Below, one piece after another: positions 45,441 through 53,912 of a DNA stretch of 64,000 nucleotides. Location: assembly GCF_014646575.1 (NCBI RefSeq), contig NZ_BMNN01000002.1, forward strand, positions 302,255 to 366,254, in the 5' to 3' direction. Below the pieces are notes generated by a model, which was not told the origin of the DNA, did no database searches, and was given only the letters and a program-made list of their open reading frames with translations. The number at the start of each line of letters is the position of its first letter. The first letter of the stretch is position 1. The position numbers were made by a program, and so were the translations under genes. This DNA is from Halopseudomonas pertucinogena. Its GTDB lineage: Bacteria; Pseudomonadota; Gammaproteobacteria; Pseudomonadales; Pseudomonadaceae.

Positions 45441-46366
45441 CAGCGCTGGCTCATCTGCTGTTGCAGATTGCCGATCTGGGTCTGCAGGGTGGAGAGAGTG
45501 CGATTGGTCTGAACCCGGAAACTGTCTATTGACCGCAGCGCATCGTCCACTGCATCCAGCCGCTGCTGCTCGACGCTGGTGGCCGTCGAGGCGTCCAGCA
45601 GGGCCTGTAACTGGCCCCGCTGGCGTGCCAGCTGGGTCTGCTGCTCCGCCAGTTGTTCCTTGATGGTGGACAACTGCTCAAGTTGCCGGAGCTGCTCACC
45701 CGCCTCGGCCAGCCCGCTGACCAATGCCGCCCGCTGCTGTTCGGCCCGCTCGGATTGCTGCTCAAGCCCGGCAATGCTCCGGTGCTGTTGTTGCTGGCGG
45801 TCGTCCAGCTGGGCTATCACAGCTTCCAGCCTGTCAAGCTCGGCCAGACGCTCACTCTGCGCGTCGGTTGCCTGCCTCAGCTCCTGCAGATGCTGCGTTG
45901 CGGTCTGCAGCGTCTGTTGCTGTCGCTGCTGCAATTGCTCCTGCTCCTGCAGCGCGGCGGCCAGTTGCCGGACCTTTTCCTCAAGCTCGTTGATCTGGCG
46001 AATGCGTTCCTTCTCGCGCTCGCTCAGGCTGGACTCGGTGGCGATGACCTTGCCGCTGATATCCTGCAGCCGGCCAGCCGCGTCTTCGCTGATGCGGGCA
46101 AAACTTTCCTGGGTCGCTACCAGCTGCTGCTGCAGCAGACGCTGCTGCTGGTGACTCCAGTAACCCAGGCCGATCAGCGCCAGCAGCAGGCAGACACATA
46201 CCGCCCAGAGGGCGCCGTTGCGCTGGCGCTGGATGACCGGCTCACGTACCGCCCGCACCAGCGGCGGTTCCGGGGCCGATCCCGGGCGGCCCGGCGAAAC
46301 GGCGCCTACCCGGTCCTCATCGGTAGCCCGGATACCCGGTAAATCGCCCTTGAAATCATCCCGCAT
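45440..46366 (-). CDS. Single-span membrane protein with long coiled coil
   Basis: Protein of 308 residues. A Pro-rich, charged cytoplasmic head (1-50) leads into one membrane helix (about 51-70, GALWAVCVCLLLALIGLGYW) and then about 230 residues of heptad-rich coiled coil dominated by Gln, Glu and Leu. The C-in/N-out topology suggests a periplasmic rod. ATG 46366 has GGGGGAA 3-4 bases upstream. I do not recognise a named family. Coupling to acpH (one-base overlap) hints at an envelope role but is not proof. Confidence 0.75.
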   Translation of the reverse strand: MRDDFKGDLPGIRATDEDRVGAVSPGRPGSAPEPPLVRAVREPVIQRQRNGALWAVCVCLLLALIGLGYWSHQQQRLLQQQLVATQESFARISEDAAGRLQDISGKVIATESSLSEREKERIRQINELEEKVRQLAAALQEQEQLQQRQQQTLQTATQHLQELRQATDAQSERLAELDRLEAVIAQLDDRQQQQHRSIAGLEQQSERAEQQRAALVSGLAEAGEQLRQLEQLSTIKEQLAEQQTQLARQRGQLQALLDASTATSVEQQRLDAVDDALRSIDSFRVQTNRTLSTLQTQIGNLQQQMSQR

Positions 46367-46451
46367 GGTTTCCCCCGATTGGCAAAGCCAGTAGAACAAG
46401 TGGCCTATTCTGCGCGCCAGGTCGTCAGCTGAACACCCCCGGCCGGCCCTG

Positions 46452-47345
46452 TCAGGTCAGCGAAGCCAGCCACTGCGGCGCCTGACGCTGCAATTGCCCG
46501 GTCAGCTCATCCAGCAGTCGCCCGCCGTTGCGCCAGTAGTGCCAGTACAGAGCAACATCCACACCCCGGCCGGGCAGCAACTCGCGCAATCTGCCGCTCG
46601 CCAGTTCGGCCTGTATCTGCAGAGCCGGCACCATACCCCAGCCCAGGCCGGCATCAAGCATGCGCACGAACCCTTCGGACGAAGGGCACAGGTGATGGGG
46701 AAACTCGCAACTCAGGTCCTGCTCGCCGAGGAACCGGTGCTGCAGGCGATCGTCCGGGCCGAATACTACTGCGGGCGCACGCCGCAAAGCCACCCGGTCC
46801 ACCCCTTCTGCAAAATACCGTTCGATGAACGCCGGACTGGCCACCGCCAGGTAACGCATGGCACCCAGCGGCAGCGAGCGGGCCCCGGCCACCGGTCGCT
46901 CGGTGGCGCACACGCAGCCCACCACTTCTCCCGCACGCATGCGGCGCAGGCCAACGTCCTGATCATCCACCAGCAGCTCCAGCAGCAACGGCTGGCGCTG
47001 GCACAGCTCGGCCACTGCGCCGGCCCACCAGGTCGCCAGGCTGTCTGCATTCAGCGCCACCCGCAGGCGGGCCGGGGCCCCATCCTCATCCTGCATCGGT
47101 ATGTCCTGTCGCAGGTCCTGCTCCAGCAGACGCACCTGCTGTACATGATTGAGCAGCCGCTGGCCGGCCTCCGTGGGTGCCGGAGGCGTCGCCCGCAACA
47201 GCACCGGAGCGCCGACCCGCGCTTCCAGCAATTTTATGCGCTGCGACACCGCCGACTGGGACAACCCCAGCACCCGCGCGGCCCGCTCGAAGCCGCCCTG
47301 CTCCACCACACTGGCCAGGGCATGCAGCAGCTTGTAGTCCATCAT
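46452..47345 (-). CDS. argP: LysR-type regulator ArgP
   Basis: Protein of 297 residues. The N-terminal winged helix-turn-helix (YKLLHALASVVEQGGFERAARVLGLSQSAVSQRIKLLE) is followed by a LysR effector-binding domain. ArgP senses lysine and arginine and activates the divergent exporter gene argO. The 87-bp region between them must hold the operator. Two adjacent ATGs (47345, 47342) are possible starts. Gene order argP/argO/sodB/bifA is conserved in Pseudomonas. Confidence 0.93.
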   Translation of the reverse strand: MMDYKLLHALASVVEQGGFERAARVLGLSQSAVSQRIKLLEARVGAPVLLRATPPAPTEAGQRLLNHVQQVRLLEQDLRQDIPMQDEDGAPARLRVALNADSLATWWAGAVAELCQRQPLLLELLVDDQDVGLRRMRAGEVVGCVCATERPVAGARSLPLGAMRYLAVASPAFIERYFAEGVDRVALRRAPAVVFGPDDRLQHRFLGEQDLSCEFPHHLCPSSEGFVRMLDAGLGWGMVPALQIQAELASGRLRELLPGRGVDVALYWHYWRNGGRLLDELTGQLQRQAPQWLASLT

Positions 47346-47432
47346 CAGAATATTTCATGTCCCATAAGCCATATCTGTTTCCCTTATACAGTCAGCCCGC
47401 TCACACTGCCAGCTTCCGACAGGAGAGAGTCC

Positions 47433-48056
47433 GTGACCTACTATTCAAGCTACCTCAACGGCCTGCTGGTTTCGCTGGGCCTGATCATGGCGATCGGCGC
47501 GCAGAATGCCTTTGTGCTCGCGCAGAGTCTGCGACGTGAACACCACCTTGCCGTCGCGGCACTGTGCATGAGCTGCGATGCCATCCTGATCACCGCCGGG
47601 GTATTCGGGCTGGCGACACTGCTTGCCCGGTATCCGCTGGCGATGGAAATCACCCGCTGGGGCGGCGTGCTGTTTCTGGTCGGCTACGCGCTGCTCGCCC
47701 TGCGCCGGGCGATTGCCCCGCACGCTCTGGCAGTGGCCGAGACCGAACGTCCACTGCGAGCCCGCGGTACCGTGCTGCTGGCTACGCTGGCGATCACCCT
47801 GCTCAATCCCCATGTATATCTCGATACCATGGTGCTGATCGGCTCCGTGGGTGCGCAGCAGACCTGGCCGGCCTGGTTTGTCGCAGGTGCGGCCAGCGCC
47901 TCGATGCTGTGGTTCCTCGGGCTGGCCGTCGGCGCCGCGCGACTGGCGCCGCTGCTCAACCGGCCACTGACCTGGCGGCTGATCGATGTGCTGGTGGCCG
48001 GCATGATGCTGAGGGTGGCGTGGAGCCTGGCTGCACCGCTGTGGTCGGCCGGCTGA
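47433..48056 (+). CDS. argO: Arginine exporter ArgO (LysE family)
   Basis: Membrane protein of 207 residues with six predicted helices and the LysE signature near the N terminus (LNGLLVSLGLIMAIGAQNAFVL), plus LLNPHVYLDTMVLIG. It exports arginine or lysine-type basic amino acids. Translation starts at GTG 47433 with AGGAG 9 bases upstream; the long in-frame extension to 46494 only runs antisense to argP. Control by ArgP is inferred from the divergent pairing. Confidence 0.93.
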   Translation: MTYYSSYLNGLLVSLGLIMAIGAQNAFVLAQSLRREHHLAVAALCMSCDAILITAGVFGLATLLARYPLAMEITRWGGVLFLVGYALLALRRAIAPHALAVAETERPLRARGTVLLATLAITLLNPHVYLDTMVLIGSVGAQQTWPAWFVAGAASASMLWFLGLAVGAARLAPLLNRPLTWRLIDVLVAGMMLRVAWSLAAPLWSAG

Positions 48057-48212
48057 ATCCCTCGACGGGCCGCTCAACATGGCCAGTGCCGCGGTAAAAT
48101 GCTATGATCTTGCGGCTATAGAACAAGGGGCGGCATCGGTATCATAGATCCCCTCGCGGGCTGTTCACGCCCGTCTGTCGAAACGCCCCATAACCTGAAA
48201 TGGAGAGAGACC

Positions 48213-48794
48213 ATGCCTTTCGAACTACCCCCGCTTCCCTATGCCAAAGACGCTCTTGAGCCGCACATCTCCGCCGAGACCCTGGACTATCACCACGGCA
48301 AGCACCACAACACCTATGTGGTCAACCTGAACAACCTGATCGCCGGCACAGACCACGAGAGCAAGAGCCTGGAAGAGATCATCAAGACCTCCAGCGGCGG
48401 ACTGTTCAACAACGCTGCCCAGGTCTGGAACCACACCTTCTACTGGAACTGCCTGAGCCCCAATGGCGGCGGCGAGCCCACCGGTGAACTGGCAGAAGCG
48501 ATCAACAAGGCATTCGGCTCCTTCGACGCATTCAAGGAAGAGTTCAGCAAGATTTCCATCGGCACCTTCGGTTCCGGCTGGGGCTGGCTGGTGAAGAAGG
48601 CTGACGGCTCGCTGGGCCTGGTAAGCACCATCGGCGCCGGCAATCCGATCACCTCCGGTGACACTCCGCTGCTGACCTGTGACGTGTGGGAGCATGCCTA
48701 CTACATCGACTACCGCAACGCCCGTCCGAAGTATGTCGAGGCGTTCTGGAACCTGGTGAACTGGGACTTCGTGGCGAAGAACTTCGCTGCCTGA
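48213..48794 (+). CDS. sodB: Iron superoxide dismutase
   Basis: Protein of 193 residues with metal ligands His27, His74, Asp157 and His161 ([27 protein letters not shown]). The residues around [10 protein letters not shown] (Gln70) are those of iron- rather than manganese-specific enzymes. It converts superoxide to peroxide and oxygen in the cytosol. GGAG lies about 8 bases before the ATG. A textbook terminator follows. Its neighbours argO and bifA match the P. aeruginosa locus. Confidence 0.97.
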   Translation: MPFELPPLPYAKDALEPHISAETLDYHHGKHHNTYVVNLNNLIAGTDHESKSLEEIIKTSSGGLFNNAAQVWNHTFYWNCLSPNGGGEPTGELAEAINKAFGSFDAFKEEFSKISIGTFGSGWGWLVKKADGSLGLVSTIGAGNPITSGDTPLLTCDVWEHAYYIDYRNARPKYVEAFWNLVNWDFVAKNFAA

Positions 48795-48816
48795 ACCGCG
48801 CCAGCGTTCTGATAAG

Positions 48817-48841
48817 ACACCCCGCTTCGGCGGGGTGTTTT
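48817..48841 (+). terminator. Rho-independent terminator of sodB
   Basis: ACACCCCGC (48817-48825) and GCGGGGTGT (48830-48838) form a 9-bp stem with a TTCG tetraloop followed by TTTTCGTTT. It stands 22 bp after the sodB stop. Confidence 0.92.
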
Positions 48842-48911
48842 CGTTTGGGGCGGGTGGTCCGGGTGACATCATTGGCCGCGAGCGGGTTGCCGGGCGCGCG
48901 GTGCGCGCCTA

Positions 48912-49006
48912 TCGCCCCGGGGTCGGGGCTCCTACCGTGGGGGGATCGGATTACGGCACGGGGGGGCTGGGGGGATGTTGTGGGAGCGCCGACCCCGGCG
49001 CGATGG
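48912..49006. repeat. Pair of inverted REP-like units between sodB and bifA
   Basis: Unit one (48912-48935, TCGCCCCGGGG...CTCCTAC) is the same element as at 21229-21252. Unit two (48979-49006, TGTGGGAGCGCC...GCGATGG) is a diverged copy in the opposite orientation. Such face-to-face pairs are typical of REP doublets mobilised by RAYT transposases. The whole 48842-49116 gap contains no gene and is extremely G-rich around 48949-48973. Confidence 0.65.
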
Positions 49007-49116
49007 GCGCTCCGACGCGAGGTGATGACCGCCCGGCACCGCCTGACCGCGGCAGTTGTTGCACGGCGCGGGTTCCGAATGCATGATGGTCGAAACGGAA
49101 AAAAGGACAGTCCGAA

Positions 49117-51171
49117 TTGATAGTCGACACCCGGCACAGTCTGTCAGTAAAGCTTCTCCGATTGGTGTTGCTGTGGGCCCTGCTGGCAGGGATGCTGTTG
49201 AGCCTGGCCCAGATCATCTTCGACCTGAGGTCGGTACGCGAATCCATCGAACGTGACGCCACCGAGATCCTGGCGATGTTCCATGATCCTGCCACCCAGG
49301 CCATCTTCAGCCTTGATCGGGACATGGCGACCCAGGTCATCGAAGGGCTGTTTGCCAACCCCGCCGTCAGCCAGGCGTTGATCGGTCACCCCGCCGAGCC
49401 GCCTCTGGCGAGCCGGCAGCGGCCTCTGCTCGACACCTGCTGCCGTATGCTCACCGACCTGCTGTTCGACCCCCGACAGGACTTCAGCATTCAACTGCAT
49501 GGCCGGGCGCCCTATGACGAATACTACGGCGACCTGCGCCTGTCCCTCGACACGGCGCTCTATGGCAAGCGCTTTCTCAACAATTCCCTGGTCATCCTGC
49601 TTACCGGTCTGCTGCGCGCGCTGGCGATGGCCGGTGCCGTCTATCTGGTGTTCCACGTGCTGCTGACCCGTCCGCTGGGCCGCATCATGGAGCATATCGG
49701 CTTCATCAACCCCGATCATCCCGGCAGAATGATGATGCCCATGCTGCCCGGACAGGAGAAAAACGAGCTGGGGCTGCTGATCAACCGCATCAATCAGCTG
49801 CTCGATGCCATCGAGCGCAACCGCAGTGGCCGTCGCGAAGCCGAGGCCAGCCTGCTGCATCTGTCGCGCCACGATCAGCTGACCGGCCTGCCCAACCGCA
49901 GCCTGCTGCTCGAGCAGCTCGGCCGGGTGCTGACCGACGCCCAGCGCCGTCAGCGCAATGTGGCGGTCCTCTGCTGCGGGCTGGATGACTTCAAGGAAAT
50001 CAACGAACGATTCAGCTACCAGGCTGGCGACCGCCTGCTGATCAGCGTGGCGGAGCGCCTGCAGTCCCACAGCGGGCGGCTGACCAGCGTCGCACGGCTG
50101 GGCGGCGACCAGTTCGCGCTCATCGTCGCCGATGTCCAGGAGCCCTACGAGGTGGCCGAGCTGGCCCAGCAGATTCTCAATGACCTGGCGGTGCCGCTGG
50201 AGCTGGATCAGGCGTGCGTCACCCTGCAGGCCACCATCGGCATAACCCTGTTCCCCGACGACGGCATGGACCCGAGCAAGCTGCTGCAGAAGGCCGAGCA
50301 GACGATGATGCTGGCCAAGACCCGCTCGCGCAACCGCTATCAGTTCTACATCGCCAGTGTCGACAGCGAGATGCGCATGCGCCGTGAGCTGGCATCGAGT
50401 CTGCGCGATGCGCTGCTGAACAACGAGCTGCATCTGGTCTACCAGCCACAGATAGCCCTGGACAGCCACAGGGTGGTGGGCGTCGAGGCGCTGCTGCGCT
50501 GGAATCACCCGGAGCGGGGGCTGGTACCACCGGACCTGTTCATCCCGCTGGCCGAGCAGAGCGGCATCATCATCGCCATAGGCGAATGGGTGCTGGATCA
50601 GGCCTGCCGCCAGTTGCGGGACTGGCAACGTGACGGGCTGCCGGACCTGCGCATGTCCGTGAACCTCTCCACCGTGCAGCTGCACCACCCTGACCTGTGC
50701 CAGATGGTCACCCGCACCCTGGACCGTTACGGGCTGGATCGGGGCACACTGGATCTGGAGGTCACCGAAACCGGCCTCATGGAGGATATCGAGGCCGCTG
50801 CCCGACACCTCAAGGAGCTCAAGGCCACCGGGGTGCGTATCGCGCTGGATGACTTCGGCACCGGCTATTCCTCGCTGAGCTACCTGCGCGGCCTGCCGCT
50901 GGACAAGATCAAGATCGACAAGAGCTTCACCGGCGATCTGCTGGAGGATGCGGATGACCGCAACATCGTGCGCATCATCATTCAGCTCGGACGCAACCTG
51001 AACATGCAGGTGATCGCCGAAGGCGTCGAGTGCGCCGAACAGGAAGCCTACCTGCGCACCGAAGGCTGCGATATCGTCCAGGGCTATTTCTACAGCCGCC
51101 CGCTGACCGCGCCCGCGCTGAGGGTATGGATGCACAACTACGAGCAGCAGCTGGGATCAGGCGGTCAGTAG
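49117..51171 (+). CDS. bifA: BifA-like c-di-GMP phosphodiesterase (degenerate GGDEF plus EAL)
   Basis: Protein of 684 residues. Two membrane helices (about 12-33 and 160-185) flank a periplasmic sensor. They are followed by a HAMP-like linker, a degenerate GGDEF domain (RLGGDQF, Gly329) and an intact EAL domain (EAL at 457-459, then DDFGTGYSS and ECAEQEA). BifA of P. aeruginosa has the same GGDQF and degrades c-di-GMP, controlling biofilm and swarming; its gene also follows sodB. The only suitable start is TTG 49117, with AGGA 9 bases upstream, suggesting low translation. Confidence 0.9.
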   Translation: MIVDTRHSLSVKLLRLVLLWALLAGMLLSLAQIIFDLRSVRESIERDATEILAMFHDPATQAIFSLDRDMATQVIEGLFANPAVSQALIGHPAEPPLASRQRPLLDTCCRMLTDLLFDPRQDFSIQLHGRAPYDEYYGDLRLSLDTALYGKRFLNNSLVILLTGLLRALAMAGAVYLVFHVLLTRPLGRIMEHIGFINPDHPGRMMMPMLPGQEKNELGLLINRINQLLDAIERNRSGRREAEASLLHLSRHDQLTGLPNRSLLLEQLGRVLTDAQRRQRNVAVLCCGLDDFKEINERFSYQAGDRLLISVAERLQSHSGRLTSVARLGGDQFALIVADVQEPYEVAELAQQILNDLAVPLELDQACVTLQATIGITLFPDDGMDPSKLLQKAEQTMMLAKTRSRNRYQFYIASVDSEMRMRRELASSLRDALLNNELHLVYQPQIALDSHRVVGVEALLRWNHPERGLVPPDLFIPLAEQSGIIIAIGEWVLDQACRQLRDWQRDGLPDLRMSVNLSTVQLHHPDLCQMVTRTLDRYGLDRGTLDLEVTETGLMEDIEAAARHLKELKATGVRIALDDFGTGYSSLSYLRGLPLDKIKIDKSFTGDLLEDADDRNIVRIIIQLGRNLNMQVIAEGVECAEQEAYLRTEGCDIVQGYFYSRPLTAPALRVWMHNYEQQLGSGGQ

Positions 51172-52086
51172 TCCCAGCCACAGCCACCCGGCCAGGGTGC
51201 CTGCCACCAGCATGCCGAACAGACTCCAGCCGGACTGGCGACGCAGGTGGCGACTCAGATGCTCTTCGTGGTGGTCAGACAGCAGAAACGGCAGGCCACG
51301 GTAAGGCGGCTTGCCCAGACTGTGCACTACCGGAGCGCTGGCGGCGGTGCGGACCTGCCGCCGGGCTTCGTTAGCTGCGGCAACACGCACCTGCTGCCAC
51401 TCCTGCGTATCCAGCTGACCATCCCGGTTGCGATCAAAGCGCGCCAGCAGATCGGGGTAATCCGCCTTCCAGTTGCTTATGATCTGCCTGGCCACGCGCC
51501 GGGCATCCACCGGCTCGCCACCCCCGCCGCGGCTTTGGAACCAGCCAAGCGCGTACAGCAGGTCATCCTGCCGCAGGCATTCCTCGGTGTAGCGGTAACG
51601 CCGGCCGAACACGGTGGCGAGCATACCGGTCCCGCCAGTTCGGCTCAGCGGCCAGCGGTGGGGGCCTTCCCAGCGCCGGCGCAGGCGCGGATGGATATCC
51701 GCCCCCTCGGGCAGGACCCAGCACTCCCCGGTCTCGTCCCGCAACACGAAGGGCCTGTCTGACTGGCCCTGCTCCACGGTTCGCCACTGGCGGTTGCGCC
51801 CGCTGCGCTGGTATTCCTCGACCCGGAAGCGATACCACAGACAGGGCTCGCCCCCCAGCGGCGAGATCAACGGTTCATGCCCGCCGGCATCCGCCTCACC
51901 GCACAGCTCGACCAGCCCCTGGGCCGCCGAGCGTATGCGCGAGGTCGGCGTATCTTCCACCCAGCGGGCACGGCGCAACCGGCTGAAGGTCCGGTACATC
52001 AACCACAGGGCGGCCGCCGAGCTCAGCGCAAGGGCGAGATAGAAGAAGTGGCTGGGGACCACCAGCCCGCCGGGCAACGGAATCAT
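51157..52086 (-). CDS. GIDE-like membrane protein with an EF-hand
   Basis: Protein of 309 residues. An N-terminal helix (about 12-30) precedes a GIDE-type domain (LISPLGGEPCLWYRFRVEEY ... RPFVLRDETGECWVLPEGA), and a C-terminal helix (about 280-307) closes it. Between them lies a canonical calcium-binding loop DRNRDGQLDTQE (218-229). GIDE domains are named from a mitochondrial E3 ligase, but this protein has no RING finger. It overlaps lemA (ATGA) and, at its 3' end, the convergent bifA by 15 bp. Function unknown; a membrane partner of LemA is likely. Confidence 0.78.
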   Translation of the reverse strand: MIPLPGGLVVPSHFFYLALALSSAAALWLMYRTFSRLRRARWVEDTPTSRIRSAAQGLVELCGEADAGGHEPLISPLGGEPCLWYRFRVEEYQRSGRNRQWRTVEQGQSDRPFVLRDETGECWVLPEGADIHPRLRRRWEGPHRWPLSRTGGTGMLATVFGRRYRYTEECLRQDDLLYALGWFQSRGGGGEPVDARRVARQIISNWKADYPDLLARFDRNRDGQLDTQEWQQVRVAAANEARRQVRTAASAPVVHSLGKPPYRGLPFLLSDHHEEHLSRHLRRQSGWSLFGMLVAGTLAGWLWLGLLTA

Positions 52087-52664
52087 GAAAACAGCTGGCG
52101 AAGATCCACGTCAGCCTTTTCCGCTTCGGAGAAGCGCAGCAGCTCCGCCGGCGGAAAGTGGAACAGGCGGGCGATCAGCACATCGGGAAACTGCTCGATC
52201 CGCACGTTGTTGATGTTCACCGCCGCGTTGTACAGCTCGCGCCGATCGGCAATGCCGTTTTCCAGCCCGGATATACGCTGCTGCAGATGCTGGAAGGAGC
52301 TGTTGGCCTGCAGCTGCGGATAGTTCTCCGCCAGTGCAAACAGTTGGCCAAGGCCGCTGCGCAGCGCCGTCTCGGCCCGCCCCAGCTGCTTCATGTCGGA
52401 ACTGTCCCGGGCCTGACTCACCGCGTTGCGGGCGCTGATCACCCGCTCCAGTGTGGCCTGTTCGTACTGCATGTACTGACGGCAGGTTTCCACCAGCTTG
52501 GGCAACTCCTCGTGTCGCTGGCGCAGCAGCACGTCGATGTTCGACCAGGCCTGGGTGACGCCATGCTTCACCGCGACCAGTTGGTTGTACAGCGTGATGG
52601 CGTAGACCACTGCCACCACCAGCCCCGCTCCCACCACCAGCATCACCACGTTGCTCCAGTCCAT
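52083..52664 (-). CDS. LemA-family protein
   Basis: Protein of 193 residues: one N-terminal membrane helix (VVMLVVGAGLVVAVVYAITL) and a helical LemA domain. The family signature is YNQLVAVKHGVTQAWSNIDVLLRQRHEELPKLVE and the late motif is YNAAVNINNVRIEQFPDVLIA. LemA proteins are widespread membrane proteins of unsettled function. ATG 52664 has GGGAG 8 bases upstream. Overlap of its stop with the GIDE/EF-hand gene shows a two-gene operon. Confidence 0.9.
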   Translation of the reverse strand: MDWSNVVMLVVGAGLVVAVVYAITLYNQLVAVKHGVTQAWSNIDVLLRQRHEELPKLVETCRQYMQYEQATLERVISARNAVSQARDSSDMKQLGRAETALRSGLGQLFALAENYPQLQANSSFQHLQQRISGLENGIADRRELYNAAVNINNVRIEQFPDVLIARLFHFPPAELLRFSEAEKADVDLRQLFS

Positions 52665-52801
52665 TGCCAGGCTCCCTGTGATCAAGAATCGCTACATTTC
52701 TGCTCTATGTTTACGTCCCGCGACCCGGTAATCTTCGCACATAATTTCAATAGCTGTCGGCAGCCGGATGCTGCCGCAGGCACTGCATCAGGATTGCAAT
52801 C

Positions 52802-53902
52802 ATGCTGCGTAGACTCGTTCTGCTGATACTCATCTTCTTCGTCGTTGTCGCCGGACTCGGGGCGTGGAAATTCTGGTCGATCCGGCAGCAGATTGCCATT
52901 TTTACCGCTCCCAAACCACCGATTCAGATCAGCGCCAGTGAAGCGCAGCAGATCGAGTGGCAGAGCCGGCTGCCAGCCATCGGCACGCTGACGGCACGCC
53001 AGGGAGTGGAGCTCACCGCCGAGATCTCCGGCACCGTTGATCAGCTGTCCGCCGTATCCGGACAAGTGGTCGATGCCGGTCAGACCCTGTTGCGCATGCA
53101 TGATGAAGTGGAGCGCGCCAGTCTGGCCACCGCCGAGGCCCAGGTGGAACTGGCGGAGCTGGATTTCAATCGCCAGCGCAATCTGCTGCAGCGCCAGAGC
53201 ATTTCCCAGGCGCAGTTCGACCAGGCCAGCTCCACCCTCCGCCAGAGCCGGGCGCGTGCCGCGGAGCTGCAGGCCATCCTGCAGAAGAAGACCATCAAGG
53301 CACCCTTCGCCGGTCGGCTGGGCATCATTCATGTCGACCCCGGTGATTATCTGTCGCCGGGAACGCCTATCGCCACCCTGCAGGATCTGTCCAGCCTGCA
53401 TGTGGATTTCAGCCTGGCAGAACAGCATTATCCTCGGCTGAGCGTCGGCCAGCAGGTCGAACTGACCGTCTCCGCCTTCCCTGGGCAACGCTTTGGCGGG
53501 GAGATAACCGCGATCAACCCGCGGGTGGATGCCGCCTCCCGCACCCTTCTGGTACGGGCCAGCATAGATAACCCGGAAGAGCAGCTGCTGCCCGGCATGT
53601 TCGCCGAGCTGGATGTGCTGCTGCCCGATACCCAGCCGCGGGTAGTGGTCCCGGAAACGGCAGTCAACTTCAGCCTCTACGGCAACTCGGTGTATGTGGT
53701 GGTGCCTGCCGATGACAACCAGGCCGAGGGCGATGGCGGGCAGCTGGAGGCGAAACGCCGCTTTGTCCGCCTCGGTGAGCGCCGCGACGGCCTGGTGGTG
53801 ATCATCGACGGACTGCAGGCCGGCGAGCAGGTGGTCAGTACCGGTCAGCTGAAACTGGACGATGGCACCGCCGTGGTCATCAACAACAGCAACCCGCTGT
53901 AA
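52802..53902 (+). CDS. RND efflux periplasmic adaptor (MexV-like)
   Basis: Membrane-fusion protein of 366 residues: an N-terminal anchor (LVLLILIFFVVVAGLGAWKFW), a lipoyl/hairpin region (ELTAEISGTVDQLSAVSGQVVDAGQTLLRM, then helices to QAILQKKTIKAPFAG), and a beta-barrel plus membrane-proximal part. It bridges the RND pump to an outer membrane channel. The uncleaved-anchor type lacks a lipobox Cys. The pump gene follows 10 bp downstream; no outer membrane channel gene is present. The bifA neighbourhood suggests mexV orthology. Confidence 0.88.
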   Translation: MLRRLVLLILIFFVVVAGLGAWKFWSIRQQIAIFTAPKPPIQISASEAQQIEWQSRLPAIGTLTARQGVELTAEISGTVDQLSAVSGQVVDAGQTLLRMHDEVERASLATAEAQVELAELDFNRQRNLLQRQSISQAQFDQASSTLRQSRARAAELQAILQKKTIKAPFAGRLGIIHVDPGDYLSPGTPIATLQDLSSLHVDFSLAEQHYPRLSVGQQVELTVSAFPGQRFGGEITAINPRVDAASRTLLVRASIDNPEEQLLPGMFAELDVLLPDTQPRVVVPETAVNFSLYGNSVYVVVPADDNQAEGDGGQLEAKRRFVRLGERRDGLVVIIDGLQAGEQVVSTGQLKLDDGTAVVINNSNPL

Positions 53903-53912
53903 GGCTGCGGAC

